This document shows, in pieces, positions 6,816 to 14,873 of a stretch of 30,344 bases of DNA. The DNA is from an uncultured Bacilli bacterium (lineage in GTDB: Bacteria; Bacillota_I; Bacilli_A; RF39; UBA660), in assembly GCA_947631365.1 (NCBI GenBank), contig CANRLB010000002.1, positions 1 to 30,344 on the forward strand, written 5' to 3'. Position numbers and translations under genes: made by a program. The number at the start of each line of letters is the position of its first letter. The stretch's first letter is position 1. A model generated the notes under the pieces. That model was not told where the DNA came from and searched no databases. It saw only the letters and a program-made list of their open reading frames with translations.

Positions 6816-9338
6816 ATGGATTTTATTACGAAACTTGGATTATGGCTTATTACACCACTTTTTAAATTATGTGCTTTTGCTTTTAAAATTTTTATGATTT
6901 TAGCTCAAAGTGATGTATTAAGAGAAGTTAAATATGATAAATTATTAACAAATTTTTATATTATTTTAGGATTAGTAATGCTTTTCATTATGGCATTTGC
7001 TCTTTTACGTGGTATTGTTAATCCAGATGATCAAAAACAAGGAACAACTGCTGTTAAAAATATTATAATAAATTTTGTTATATCATGTATAATGTTGGGA
7101 TTTTTGCCAACTATTTTTCCATTTATGTTTGATGTACAAGATTCCATATTAAGGTATAACGTTATTGGTGGCTTTTTTGGCTATGGTTATACTGGAGGTA
7201 AAGAATTAGAGGATTCTACTAATACTAATGAAATAGAAGCAAGTGCTTATAGATTAGTAAATGGTATTTTTACAGCATTTTTTAATGTAAGTGATGGTTA
7301 TTGCACGAACTTTTTATCTGATGGTACAAAAACAGGTGATTCAGATGAGACTTTTGATGGCAAAGCTTCAGAATTAGTAGCGTGTCAAGAATCTTTAACT
7401 TCTGGCAAAAACATAACTGAAGGTTCAAATACATACAAAGATAATTTTTTAACTTACAAATTATATGTTGATGCAACTGGTCAATTTGGTGTATATAGTG
7501 CATTTAGTGATCAAGCTGCTGAAGGTAATATAGAATTTAATTTTCTTGCCTTATTAGTAGCAGGTTTACTTTTATTATATGTTGGAGTTTCTTATTGTTT
7601 TGATATGGGACTTAGATTAATAAAATTAATTTTTTATCAATTAATAGCCCCAATTCCAATATTTTTAAGAGTTGTGCCTAATAGTAAATTAAGTGGAACT
7701 TTTAATCAATGGCTTAAAGTTACTTTAACTTGTTGGATGGAAGTCTTTGTTAGAATATTTATATTTTGTTTTTGTACGTGGTTATGCTCAGCATTATTAA
7801 GCACAGACTTTTTAACGGTAGATGTACTTGAATATGGTAAATTAACAGGATTAGTTACTCAAGCGTTTATTTTAATGGCTGTTGTAATGTTTATGAAGAG
7901 ATCACCAAAATTAATATCAGAAATAACTGGTATTGATTCAGGTAATATGAAACTTGGAATTAGAGAAAAACTTAAAGATGGAGGAGCTTTTGTTCTTCCA
8001 AATGCTGTTGGTGGTGCAATAGCAGGAGGCGTTTCAGGCGGTGCTTTATCAGCATTTACTGGTGCTTTATCAGGTGCTAAACATGGCTGGAAAAACGCTG
8101 ACTTAAATGGAATTGGAAATGCATATGCCAAGGGATATAATTATAGAGAGGCAAGAAGACTTGGAGCTTCTCCAGTACAAATATGGGCTGATAAATTTAG
8201 AAGAGGATTAGGATTACCTACTTGGGTAGAAATGCAGGATGAAAGAATTAAGAGAAGAACTCAACCAGTTACAAATAATTCTGATTCAACTATACAATAT
8301 AATCTTAATGGTGAAACTATAGAAATAAAACCAGGTCAAAATGTAAATTTAACATATGAAGGACAAGAGGCAATTGCGACACGTAAAGCTGAATTAGAAA
8401 GTGCAATTAGTGATGTTAGAAATCTTATTGAAAGACTTACTAAAGAGGTTGATGAAAGAAAAACTATTTCTGAAATAGTATCTTTAGTAGAAAATGAAGC
8501 TTTTGGTGATATGGATAAAGGTAAAGTTAGAGGAATAACTTTTGGAATTGCTAGAAGTGTAATAGAAGACAATGGAAAATATTATATTGAAGATGATAAT
8601 GGTGGAACATCAGTTGGCTTTGGTATTGGTGATACTATAAATGTTGGAGGTCAAGATTATACAATATCAAAAGTTGCAAATGGTAGAGCTTATTACAAAG
8701 ATAGTTCAGGTAAAGAAAAAGTAATAGAAGAACAAGCATATTTCAACGGATCATATGATTCATTTAAAAAATGGGTAGAAAAGCAAACTCCTGATATGAT
8801 TGAAAGAATTAATACTGAAGAAGCAAGATTAAATACAGCAAAAAGTTATATTAATGATCAATATAATGATAAAAGCAATAACGAAATTAAAAATACTTTT
8901 GAAAATGGCTTTAGAAGATTAGCAGAACAACAAAATGGTATTCAATTTCAAAAATATGTTGTTGATGGAAATGGTAGATACGAATTTAATGTAGATGGTA
9001 GCAGAAAAGTATCAACAGAAACTGTTAAGGTCGAAAAATCTATAGATGGAAGTTATAAAGCATATAGAATTGATGAGTCAGGAAATAGTACTGAAATTAC
9101 TGGTAATGCTTATGATGTATTTGATCAATTAAAGAAGATTGTTAAAGAAGACGCACGGGTTAAAAATGATGAGGCAACGTTAGCCCGTGAAAGTATTAAA
9201 GGTCAAGAAGATGAAATTAAAGCTATTGATTGGGTTAATTCTTCAATTGAAAAAGCACAGGCTAAAGAAAAAAGTTCTCCAGGATATAAAGCTAGAACAG
9301 CATCACAAAATTATGTTAATAAAAACAATGGAAAATAA
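6816..9338 (+). CDS. VirB6/TrbL-like polytopic conjugation protein
   Basis: This 840-residue protein has about seven hydrophobic segments in its first half (near 8-30, 47-66, 83-107, 240-265, 270-285, 303-330 and 345-360). A Gly/Ala-rich stretch follows near 390-415. The hydrophilic C-terminal half (about 430-840) is rich in charged helices (for example SAISDVRNLIERLTKEVDER). Polytopic membrane proteins with long soluble tails upstream of PrgI-VirB4 are the VirB6/TrbL channel components of Gram-positive conjugation systems. The large extracellular loop between segments 3 and 4 (about 110-240) has Cys residues. The start has a TAGGTGAT site 8 bases after the previous stop. Family assignment rests on topology and context. 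Confidence 0.7.
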   Translation: MDFITKLGLWLITPLFKLCAFAFKIFMILAQSDVLREVKYDKLLTNFYIILGLVMLFIMAFALLRGIVNPDDQKQGTTAVKNIIINFVISCIMLGFLPTIFPFMFDVQDSILRYNVIGGFFGYGYTGGKELEDSTNTNEIEASAYRLVNGIFTAFFNVSDGYCTNFLSDGTKTGDSDETFDGKASELVACQESLTSGKNITEGSNTYKDNFLTYKLYVDATGQFGVYSAFSDQAAEGNIEFNFLALLVAGLLLLYVGVSYCFDMGLRLIKLIFYQLIAPIPIFLRVVPNSKLSGTFNQWLKVTLTCWMEVFVRIFIFCFCTWLCSALLSTDFLTVDVLEYGKLTGLVTQAFILMAVVMFMKRSPKLISEITGIDSGNMKLGIREKLKDGGAFVLPNAVGGAIAGGVSGGALSAFTGALSGAKHGWKNADLNGIGNAYAKGYNYREARRLGASPVQIWADKFRRGLGLPTWVEMQDERIKRRTQPVTNNSDSTIQYNLNGETIEIKPGQNVNLTYEGQEAIATRKAELESAISDVRNLIERLTKEVDERKTISEIVSLVENEAFGDMDKGKVRGITFGIARSVIEDNGKYYIEDDNGGTSVGFGIGDTINVGGQDYTISKVANGRAYYKDSSGKEKVIEEQAYFNGSYDSFKKWVEKQTPDMIERINTEEARLNTAKSYINDQYNDKSNNEIKNTFENGFRRLAEQQNGIQFQKYVVDGNGRYEFNVDGSRKVSTETVKVEKSIDGSYKAYRIDESGNSTEITGNAYDVFDQLKKIVKEDARVKNDEATLARESIKGQEDEIKAIDWVNSSIEKAQAKEKSSPGYKARTASQNYVNKNNGK

Positions 9339-9360
9339 TATATAAAGGAGGAATAGAAAG

Positions 9361-9687
9361 GTGAATAATTATATAATACCGGCTAATACAAAGAAGTCAC
9401 AATTGATATTGGGTTTCTTTACACCAATAGATTTAATTATATTTACTGTTGGTTGTATATGGACATTAATAATGGTACTGATTGTTAAAAATGTAAATTT
9501 ACCAATTTTAATACTAATGTTTTTACCAGGTTTAGTCGCAGCATTCTTAGTAATGCCAGTACCACATTATCATAATGTTTTACAACTTTTAACGAATATA
9601 TTTAATTTCTATACAAATAGAAGAAGATATTATTGGAAAGGATGGAGTATGTATGAAGAATTCGGCACCACAAATGACAAACGATAG
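9361..9687 (+). CDS. prgI: PrgI family conjugation membrane protein (VirB3-like)
   Basis: This 108-residue protein begins with IIPANTKKSQLILGFFTPIDLI, the typical opening of PrgI proteins. Two adjacent membrane helices follow (about 25-42 and 45-63), then MPVPHYHNVLQLLTNIF and a basic aromatic tail ending YYWKGWSMYEEF. PrgI occupies the VirB3 position and anchors VirB4 at the membrane. It starts at GTG behind an AAAGGAGG site. Its end overlaps the following VirB4 N-terminal gene by 35 bases, the arrangement expected for partners made together. Confidence 0.85.
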   Translation: MNNYIIPANTKKSQLILGFFTPIDLIIFTVGCIWTLIMVLIVKNVNLPILILMFLPGLVAAFLVMPVPHYHNVLQLLTNIFNFYTNRRRYYWKGWSMYEEFGTTNDKR

Positions 9688-10219
9688 TAAATATACTAGT
9701 ACTTGGTTACCTATTAGGCAAATAATGAATGGGATGATTCAACTAGATGATGGCACTTATGTAACTGGTGTTAAAGTTCAACCCAAAAATATATTTATTA
9801 TGGGTGCTCAAGCTCAAGATAATATGGTTTATAATTTAAGAAATTTCTATAATACAATAGATTATGAATTCTGGCTTATTATTGCTGATCGTCCTGTGGA
9901 TATTAATTTATATTTAGCTGAATTACAAAAATTATATAATAATTCTACTAGTAATGAAGCAAGAAAATTAATTATGCAAGATATTAATAAAGCTAATCAA
10001 TTTATGAGTGTAGAATACAATGTTGTTGATACAGAATATTACTTAATATTCCAAGAAAAGAAATTAGAAATTCTACAAAAGAAACTTCACAATATGATAA
10101 GTGGTCTTGCTAATGCTGGATTACAATCAAGTCAAACTAGTAATGGTGATTTAAGAATTATTCTAGATAATTTATTAAATGGTGGAGAAGCCATTAATTT
10201 TGGGACGGTGATGAGTTAA
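9653..10219 (+). CDS. VirB4/TrsE ATPase, N-terminal domain as a separate protein
   Basis: The 188-residue protein contains the stretch STWLPIRQIMNGMIQLDDGT followed by an alternating beta/alpha region with YEFWLIIADRP and VEYNVVDTEYYLIF. This is the N-terminal part of VirB4-like ATPases, which interacts with the membrane components. It contains no Walker motifs. It overlaps prgI by 35 bases and the ATPase gene by one base (TAATG). In most related systems this domain is the first part of one polypeptide of about 780-800 residues; the two proteins here add up to 783. Either the gene is naturally split or a single-base indel broke an ancestral gene; the separate ribosome site favours a natural split. 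Confidence 0.75.
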   Translation: MKNSAPQMTNDSKYTSTWLPIRQIMNGMIQLDDGTYVTGVKVQPKNIFIMGAQAQDNMVYNLRNFYNTIDYEFWLIIADRPVDINLYLAELQKLYNNSTSNEARKLIMQDINKANQFMSVEYNVVDTEYYLIFQEKKLEILQKKLHNMISGLANAGLQSSQTSNGDLRIILDNLLNGGEAINFGTVMS

Positions 10220-12006
10220 TGAGTAATGTTAAAAATGCAATTGCTCCACGTGGTATGGAGTTTAAACCTACTGAATTTAGAATTAGTGGTAAATATTCTA
10301 CTATTATAACTATTGTAACTTTTCCTAAAAATATCTATGTTGGTTATTTATCAGATATAACTAATATATCTGGCGTTAAAGTTGTAGTTAAACATATTCC
10401 AATTCAATTTCAAGTACTTCAAAAAATGATTAATAAAGAAATTGCGGATTTAAAAACTAGATATCAATCAGAACATGATCAAACATTACAAGAAAAGATT
10501 CGTCAAGACTATGAATCATTAGAGCAATTTATTGGTATGCTTGCATCAACTGATGCTCGTATATTTGATTTTCAAATGCATTTAATGCTTACTGCTGATA
10601 GTAAAGAAGAACTTGATAACAAAAAAATGGAAGTTAAAAGTTACTTAAATGCTATGGGTATGGGTGGAGTATCTTTAATGTTTGAACAAGAAAAGGTTCT
10701 TAAAAGTATTGTACCAATATTCCCTCCTCAAGATATTGAAACTAGAATTGGTACCCCAATTCCATCAATTACAGTGGCTGCTATGTATCCATTTGTTTTC
10801 GATAGCATCAAAGATCCAGGATTATCTTGTTTATTTGGCGTAGATTTCTCTGGTGGTGTAGTTTTATTTAATCAATTCTTATATCAAATAAGAAAAGAAA
10901 ATAACCGTAATAATGCGAATATTATTTTGCTTGGTACATCAGGGAGCGGAAAATCAACTGCTGCTAAACTATTACTTCGTACGCATTTACGTAATGGCTG
11001 TAAGGTTGTAGCAATTGACCCAGAAGGTGAACTTGGTGATATGGTTGAACTTATGGGTGGCGATTTTATTGATCTAGGTAAAGGTGGGCAATTTGGTATG
11101 ATTAATCCCCTTGAAATTGTTATGGATGTTGATGAAGAAGAAATATCACAAGGTTTAGGTTATACTGTTTTAACTAGAACTTTACAACAAATAAAAGCAT
11201 TCATGAAATATTATAATCCATCTATTGAAGAAGATGTTTTAACATTATTTAGTGAAGTAGTTCAAGATACTTATAAGAGATTTAAAATAGATTTTGATAC
11301 AGATTTTACTAAATTAACTCGTGAAGATTATCCAACATTTGATGATGTCTATGCTACTATTCAAGGAAGACTTCTATCAATGGTTGAAGCAACTCATGAG
11401 AGAGATGTAATGGAACGACTAGAACTTAAAGTAAGACCTTTAGTTAAAGAACTTAGATATTACTTTACTGGTAAAACAACTTTACAAATTAATAGTGATT
11501 TTATTGTATTTAATATCAAAGAACTTATGAATAGTGATGAAAATATTAAAAATGCCTTATTCTTTAATATATTGAAATTTGCTTGGGGCTTATGTCTAGA
11601 TAAAGATGTAAATACAGTTATGATGGTTGATGAAGCACATGTTCTTCTTGCAACTCATAATGAACTTGGTGCTGAATTCTTAGCCCAAATTCAAAGACGT
11701 AGTCGTAAGTATAATACGGGAACAATTGTTATTACCCAACAACCAACTGATTTTGCAGCCCCAAATATTATTCAACACGGTAAAGCTATATTTGATAATG
11801 CTTCTTACTATTTAATTATGGGACTTCGTAAACAAGCAGTTGATGATCTAGCTCAATTGATTGACTTAAATGAAAGTGAAAAAGAAGGAATTAAATATTT
11901 TCCTCAAGGACAAGGTTTATTTGTTTGTGGTAACAGAAGAATGCGTATTAATGTCGTAGTTACACAAGAAGAACTAGATTCTTTTGGCGCCGGTGGTGGT
12001 TATTAG
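10219..12006 (+). CDS. virB4: VirB4/TrsE-type conjugation ATPase
   Basis: This 595-residue protein opens with IAPRGMEFKPTEFRISGKYS, an internal landmark of VirB4/TrsE proteins. Walker A is GTSGSGKST at 239-247 and Walker B is TVMMVDEAH at 466-474. A downstream SRKYNTGTIVITQQPTDF stretch is typical of the VirB4/HerA ATPase core. It powers assembly of the secretion channel at the inner face of the membrane. GGTGATG precedes the ATG with 5 bases of spacing, and the TAATG overlap with the N-terminal-domain gene implies translational coupling. The first 230 residues still contain part of the usual N-terminal region, so only the very N terminus has been separated. Confidence 0.9.
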   Translation: MSNVKNAIAPRGMEFKPTEFRISGKYSTIITIVTFPKNIYVGYLSDITNISGVKVVVKHIPIQFQVLQKMINKEIADLKTRYQSEHDQTLQEKIRQDYESLEQFIGMLASTDARIFDFQMHLMLTADSKEELDNKKMEVKSYLNAMGMGGVSLMFEQEKVLKSIVPIFPPQDIETRIGTPIPSITVAAMYPFVFDSIKDPGLSCLFGVDFSGGVVLFNQFLYQIRKENNRNNANIILLGTSGSGKSTAAKLLLRTHLRNGCKVVAIDPEGELGDMVELMGGDFIDLGKGGQFGMINPLEIVMDVDEEEISQGLGYTVLTRTLQQIKAFMKYYNPSIEEDVLTLFSEVVQDTYKRFKIDFDTDFTKLTREDYPTFDDVYATIQGRLLSMVEATHERDVMERLELKVRPLVKELRYYFTGKTTLQINSDFIVFNIKELMNSDENIKNALFFNILKFAWGLCLDKDVNTVMMVDEAHVLLATHNELGAEFLAQIQRRSRKYNTGTIVITQQPTDFAAPNIIQHGKAIFDNASYYLIMGLRKQAVDDLAQLIDLNESEKEGIKYFPQGQGLFVCGNRRMRINVVVTQEELDSFGAGGGY

Positions 12007-12009
12007 ATA

Positions 12010-12047
12010 AAAATTTCACATAAATATGTGAAAATTTTTTATTTTTT
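12010..12047 (+). terminator. Terminator after virB4
   Basis: TTTCACAT/ATGTGAAA stem with A-T extensions followed by TTTTTTATTTTTTT. It ends the prgI-virB4 transcription unit. Confidence 0.7.
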
Positions 12048-12065
12048 TCACATATTTATGTGAAA
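12014..12065. repeat. Pair of inverted 20-bp palindromes
   Basis: TTTCACATAAATATGTGAAA at 12014-12033 is the exact reverse complement of 12046-12065, and each copy is itself nearly palindromic (8-bp arms). The second copy ends 4 bases before the -35 box of the ATPase gene, so it can act as an operator as well as a hairpin. The two copies can also pair with each other around a 12-base loop. Confidence 0.8.
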
Positions 12066-12069
12066 AAAG

Positions 12070-12098
12070 TTGACAATAAAATAATAATAAGATAAATT
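12070..12098 (+). promoter_or_regulatory. Promoter of the first AAA/DUF4143 gene
   Basis: TTGACA at 12070-12075 and TAAATT at 12093-12098 are 17 bases apart. It lies directly after the palindrome pair, suggesting regulation independent of the conjugation operon. Confidence 0.65.
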
Positions 12099-12114
12099 AT
12101 AAATGGTGATTGTT

Positions 12115-13407
12115 ATGAAAAGGGATTTTTATAAAGTATTAGAAGATTGGCAAAAAAACGATATAGAAACACCTCTTATGGTAATTGGAGCAAGACAAGT
12201 AGGTAAAACATATATAATTGATGAGTTTTGTAAAAATAATTTTAATGATTATATATATATAAATTTAAAAGATAATAAAGAAGTTTGTAAAATATTTAAA
12301 GAAGATGAAGATTTAGATATTATAGTTAAAAATTTACAAATGTATTTAAATCGAAAAATAAAAGAGAATACGATTATTTTTATTGATGAAATTCAAGAAT
12401 CAGAAGAAGCAATCGCGGCTTTAAAATATTTCTGTGAAAATGAATTTCCTTATAAAATAATTGTTGCTGGTTCTTTACTTGGTGTTAAATTAAAAAGATT
12501 TAGTAAATCATTTCCAGTTGGTAAAGTATTAATACATCATATGTACCCTTTAAGTTTTAAAGAATTTCTAATGGCTTTAAAAAAAGATGAATATATAGAG
12601 TTAATTGAAAAAAGTTTTCAAAATAATAAACCATTACCAGAATATTTTCATAAAGAATTATTAGATATATATAGACATTTCTTAATAACTGGTGGTATGC
12701 CCCAAATGGTAAATAGTTATATAAATAATAAAGGTGAGATAACTGAAAATATTATTTTAAAAAGTATTATTGAAGCATATCTAGCTGATATGCAAGAACA
12801 AACTAAAAATGCTTCTGAAACAAATAAAATAGCTAAAATGTATTTAAATATTCCAAGTCAACTTGCCAAAGAAAATAAAAAATATCAAATTAGTAAAATT
12901 GATAAATATGCAAGATTCAGAGATTATGAATCTGCTATGGAATGGCTTTTAGCAAGTAATTTAATAATTCCTTGTTATTATGTTAATCGTTTTGAAACTC
13001 CGCTTAAGGCATTTATGGATGATACTAATTTTAAAATATATATGAGTGATGTAGGATTGCTTACTGAAAATTTAGGTATACCTTATAATAATATATTACT
13101 AGATAATGATTTTATGTTTAAAGGAGCCATTGCCGAAAATTATGTAGCAACCGAATTACAAAAAAATAATGTTAATTTATATTATTATCAAAAACCTCAA
13201 GTAATGGAAGTTGATTTTTTAATAGATATTAATGATGGCATAATTCCTATCGAAGTAAAAGCATCAGATCGAGTAAAAAGTACTAGTTTAAATAAATTCA
13301 TGCAAACAGAGAAATTAAAATTAGGTTATAGAATATCTACTAAAAATTTTGGCTTAGAAAATAATATTAAATCTATACCTTTATATGCTGTATTTTGCAT
13401 TAAATGA
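12115..13407 (+). CDS. AAA ATPase with DUF4143 C-terminal domain (cargo 1)
   Basis: The ATG at 12115 is used because GGTGAT precedes it; the in-frame ATG at 12103 overlaps that site. The 430-residue protein has Walker A GARQVGKT (25-32) and Walker B IIFIDEIQ (about 95-102). A sensor-like IIVAGSLLG follows, then the PLSFKEFL motif typical of AAA_14/DUF4143 ATPases. Its C-terminal domain contains EVDFLIDINDGIIPIEVKAS, the PDDEXK-like core of DUF4143. These ATPases are abundant in gut anaerobes and mobile DNA, and their cellular role is not established. It has its own promoter and terminator context inside the T4SS cluster and stops at TGA, so it looks like an inserted accessory gene. Confidence 0.85.
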   Translation: MKRDFYKVLEDWQKNDIETPLMVIGARQVGKTYIIDEFCKNNFNDYIYINLKDNKEVCKIFKEDEDLDIIVKNLQMYLNRKIKENTIIFIDEIQESEEAIAALKYFCENEFPYKIIVAGSLLGVKLKRFSKSFPVGKVLIHHMYPLSFKEFLMALKKDEYIELIEKSFQNNKPLPEYFHKELLDIYRHFLITGGMPQMVNSYINNKGEITENIILKSIIEAYLADMQEQTKNASETNKIAKMYLNIPSQLAKENKKYQISKIDKYARFRDYESAMEWLLASNLIIPCYYVNRFETPLKAFMDDTNFKIYMSDVGLLTENLGIPYNNILLDNDFMFKGAIAENYVATELQKNNVNLYYYQKPQVMEVDFLIDINDGIIPIEVKASDRVKSTSLNKFMQTEKLKLGYRISTKNFGLENNIKSIPLYAVFCIK

Positions 13408-13435
13408 TTAAAATAAGAACAATATTTTTTTCTTG

Positions 13436-13493
13436 TTTTGTAAAGTAATTCTTTCTCATTTTGTAAAATAAAAATTGCTTTTTTTGTAAAATA
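13436..13493. repeat. Three iterons TTTTGTAAARTA at 23-bp period
   Basis: TTTTGTAAAGTA, TTTTGTAAAATA and TTTTGTAAAATA start at 13436, 13459 and 13482, exactly 23 bases apart. The third lies in the promoter spacer and the second just upstream of the -35 box, so they look like operator sites for a regulator binding on one helix face region. Confidence 0.8.
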
Positions 13494-13503
13494 GTAATAT
13501 AAT
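13475..13503 (+). promoter_or_regulatory. Promoter of the second AAA/DUF4143 gene
   Basis: TTGCTT at 13475-13480 and TATAAT at 13498-13503 are separated by 17 bases. An iteron copy fills the spacer. The same -35/-10 pair (TTGCTT-17-TATAAT) is found before virD4. Confidence 0.65.
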
Positions 13504-13529
13504 AAATAAAAAGAAAAAGGAGAAATGTT

Positions 13530-14786
13530 ATGAAATATTTACCACGGATTGTTGATGAAGAAATTGACGAAATAATGGAAATTATGGGCGCTGTTTTAAT
13601 TGAAGGGTGTAAGTGGTGTGGCAAATCCACCACCGGAATGCATCATGCTAAAAGTGTTATCGAATTTCAAAATCCTGATAAAAAGCAAGAATATGATGAA
13701 ATAAAAAATACTATGCCTTCATTATTTCTAAAAGGAGAAAAGCCAAGAATGTTTGATGAATGGCAAATGTATCCAGTTGTATGGGACGCCATAAGAACAG
13801 ATGTAGATCATTCAAGAAGAAAAGGCGAATATATTTTAACTGGTTCAGCTAGACCTAGTGAAGGTGAAACTATGCATACTGGAACAGGAAGAATATCAAG
13901 AATATTAATGCGCCCAATGAGTCTATATGAATCAAATGAATCAACAGGAGAAGTATCTTTTAGCGATATTCTAAATGGTAAAGATATTTCTGGAGTTTCA
14001 AAATTGTCACTAGATGATTTAGCTAGTGTTATTGTAAGAGGTGGTTGGCCATATTCGCTTACAATTAAAGGAAATGCTAAATATAAAATAGCTGAAGAGT
14101 ATGTAAAGGCCTTGGTTAGAGAAGAAGTTAAAAATGTTGATGGTGTAGAAAGAAATCCTGAAAAAATGCAAAATGTTTTAAGAAGTTTAGCAAGAAATAT
14201 ATCTACACCAGTAGCAAATTCTACTTTAGAAGAAGATGTTAAAAATTCATTTAATAAAGAAATATCTAGACCAACTTTGAATGATTATTTAAATACTTTA
14301 GAAAAATTATATGTAATTGAAAATGTTAACGCCACTAATTTGAATTTTAGAAGTAAAACAGCCATTAGAACAAAACCAAAAAAATATTTTGTTGATCCTT
14401 CTTTAGCAACAGCAATACTTGAAATGAGTCCCAATGACTTAATAAATGATTTAAATACTTTTGGTTTCTTATTTGAATCTTTATGTATGCGAGATTTAAA
14501 AATATATACAGAAAAATATGGTGATATATCATTTTATCGCGATGAAAAAGATTTTGAAATTGATGCAATACTTAGAACTAAAAGTGGTAAATGGGGTGCA
14601 ATTGAAATAAAATTAGGTTCTGGTTATATTGATGAGGCTGCTAAAAATCTTTTGAAATTTAAAGATAGAATAGATATTAAATCATGCGGAGAGCCATCAT
14701 TTTTAATGGTTTTAACTGGTAGTAGTTATTCCTATAAAAGAGATGATGGAGTTTATGTTGTTTCAATTGGCACACTAAAAAATTAA
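13530..14786 (+). CDS. AAA ATPase with DUF4143 C-terminal domain (cargo 2)
   Basis: The 418-residue protein has Walker A EGCKWCGKST (25-34) and Walker B PRMFDEWQ (72-79), with YILTGSARP as sensor and MSLYESNES corresponding to the family's PLSL/F-x-E motif. The C-terminal segment FEIDAILRTKSGKWGAIEIK is the PDDEXK-like core of DUF4143. It belongs to the same broad family as the gene before it, but the two are too different to be a recent duplicate. Its ribosome site is AAGGAG. The iteron-bearing promoter makes autoregulation or regulation by an element-encoded protein likely. Biological role is not established; stress or defence cargo is possible but unproven. Confidence 0.85.
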   Translation: MKYLPRIVDEEIDEIMEIMGAVLIEGCKWCGKSTTGMHHAKSVIEFQNPDKKQEYDEIKNTMPSLFLKGEKPRMFDEWQMYPVVWDAIRTDVDHSRRKGEYILTGSARPSEGETMHTGTGRISRILMRPMSLYESNESTGEVSFSDILNGKDISGVSKLSLDDLASVIVRGGWPYSLTIKGNAKYKIAEEYVKALVREEVKNVDGVERNPEKMQNVLRSLARNISTPVANSTLEEDVKNSFNKEISRPTLNDYLNTLEKLYVIENVNATNLNFRSKTAIRTKPKKYFVDPSLATAILEMSPNDLINDLNTFGFLFESLCMRDLKIYTEKYGDISFYRDEKDFEIDAILRTKSGKWGAIEIKLGSGYIDEAAKNLLKFKDRIDIKSCGEPSFLMVLTGSSYSYKRDDGVYVVSIGTLKN

Positions 14787-14790
14787 TTAT

Positions 14791-14829
14791 AAGTAATGGT
14801 TTTACTCATTTAAACTATTGCTTTTTTTT
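14791..14829 (+). terminator. Terminator after the second AAA/DUF4143 gene
   Basis: A 12-bp stem (14791-14802 with 14812-14823, two G-T wobbles) is followed by eight T. It isolates the cargo unit from the conjugation genes downstream. Confidence 0.75.
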
Positions 14830-14841
14830 AGGTGAGATATA

Positions 14842-14850
14842 TGATAAAAT
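14842..14850 (+). promoter_or_regulatory. Extended -10 promoter for the wall-remodelling gene
   Basis: TG-A-TAAAAT lies 23 bases before the ATG; the -35 position is only T-rich. It would restart transcription of the conjugation genes after the cargo terminator. Confidence 0.45.
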
Positions 14851-14873
14851 AATAAATAGAAGAAGGTGGTAAA

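Noticed and set aside
10190..10230. VirB4 as a pseudogene broken by frameshift
   Set aside because: The downstream gene has its own well-spaced ribosome site and a TAATG coupling overlap, so a natural split is more likely; sequencing error is not excluded.
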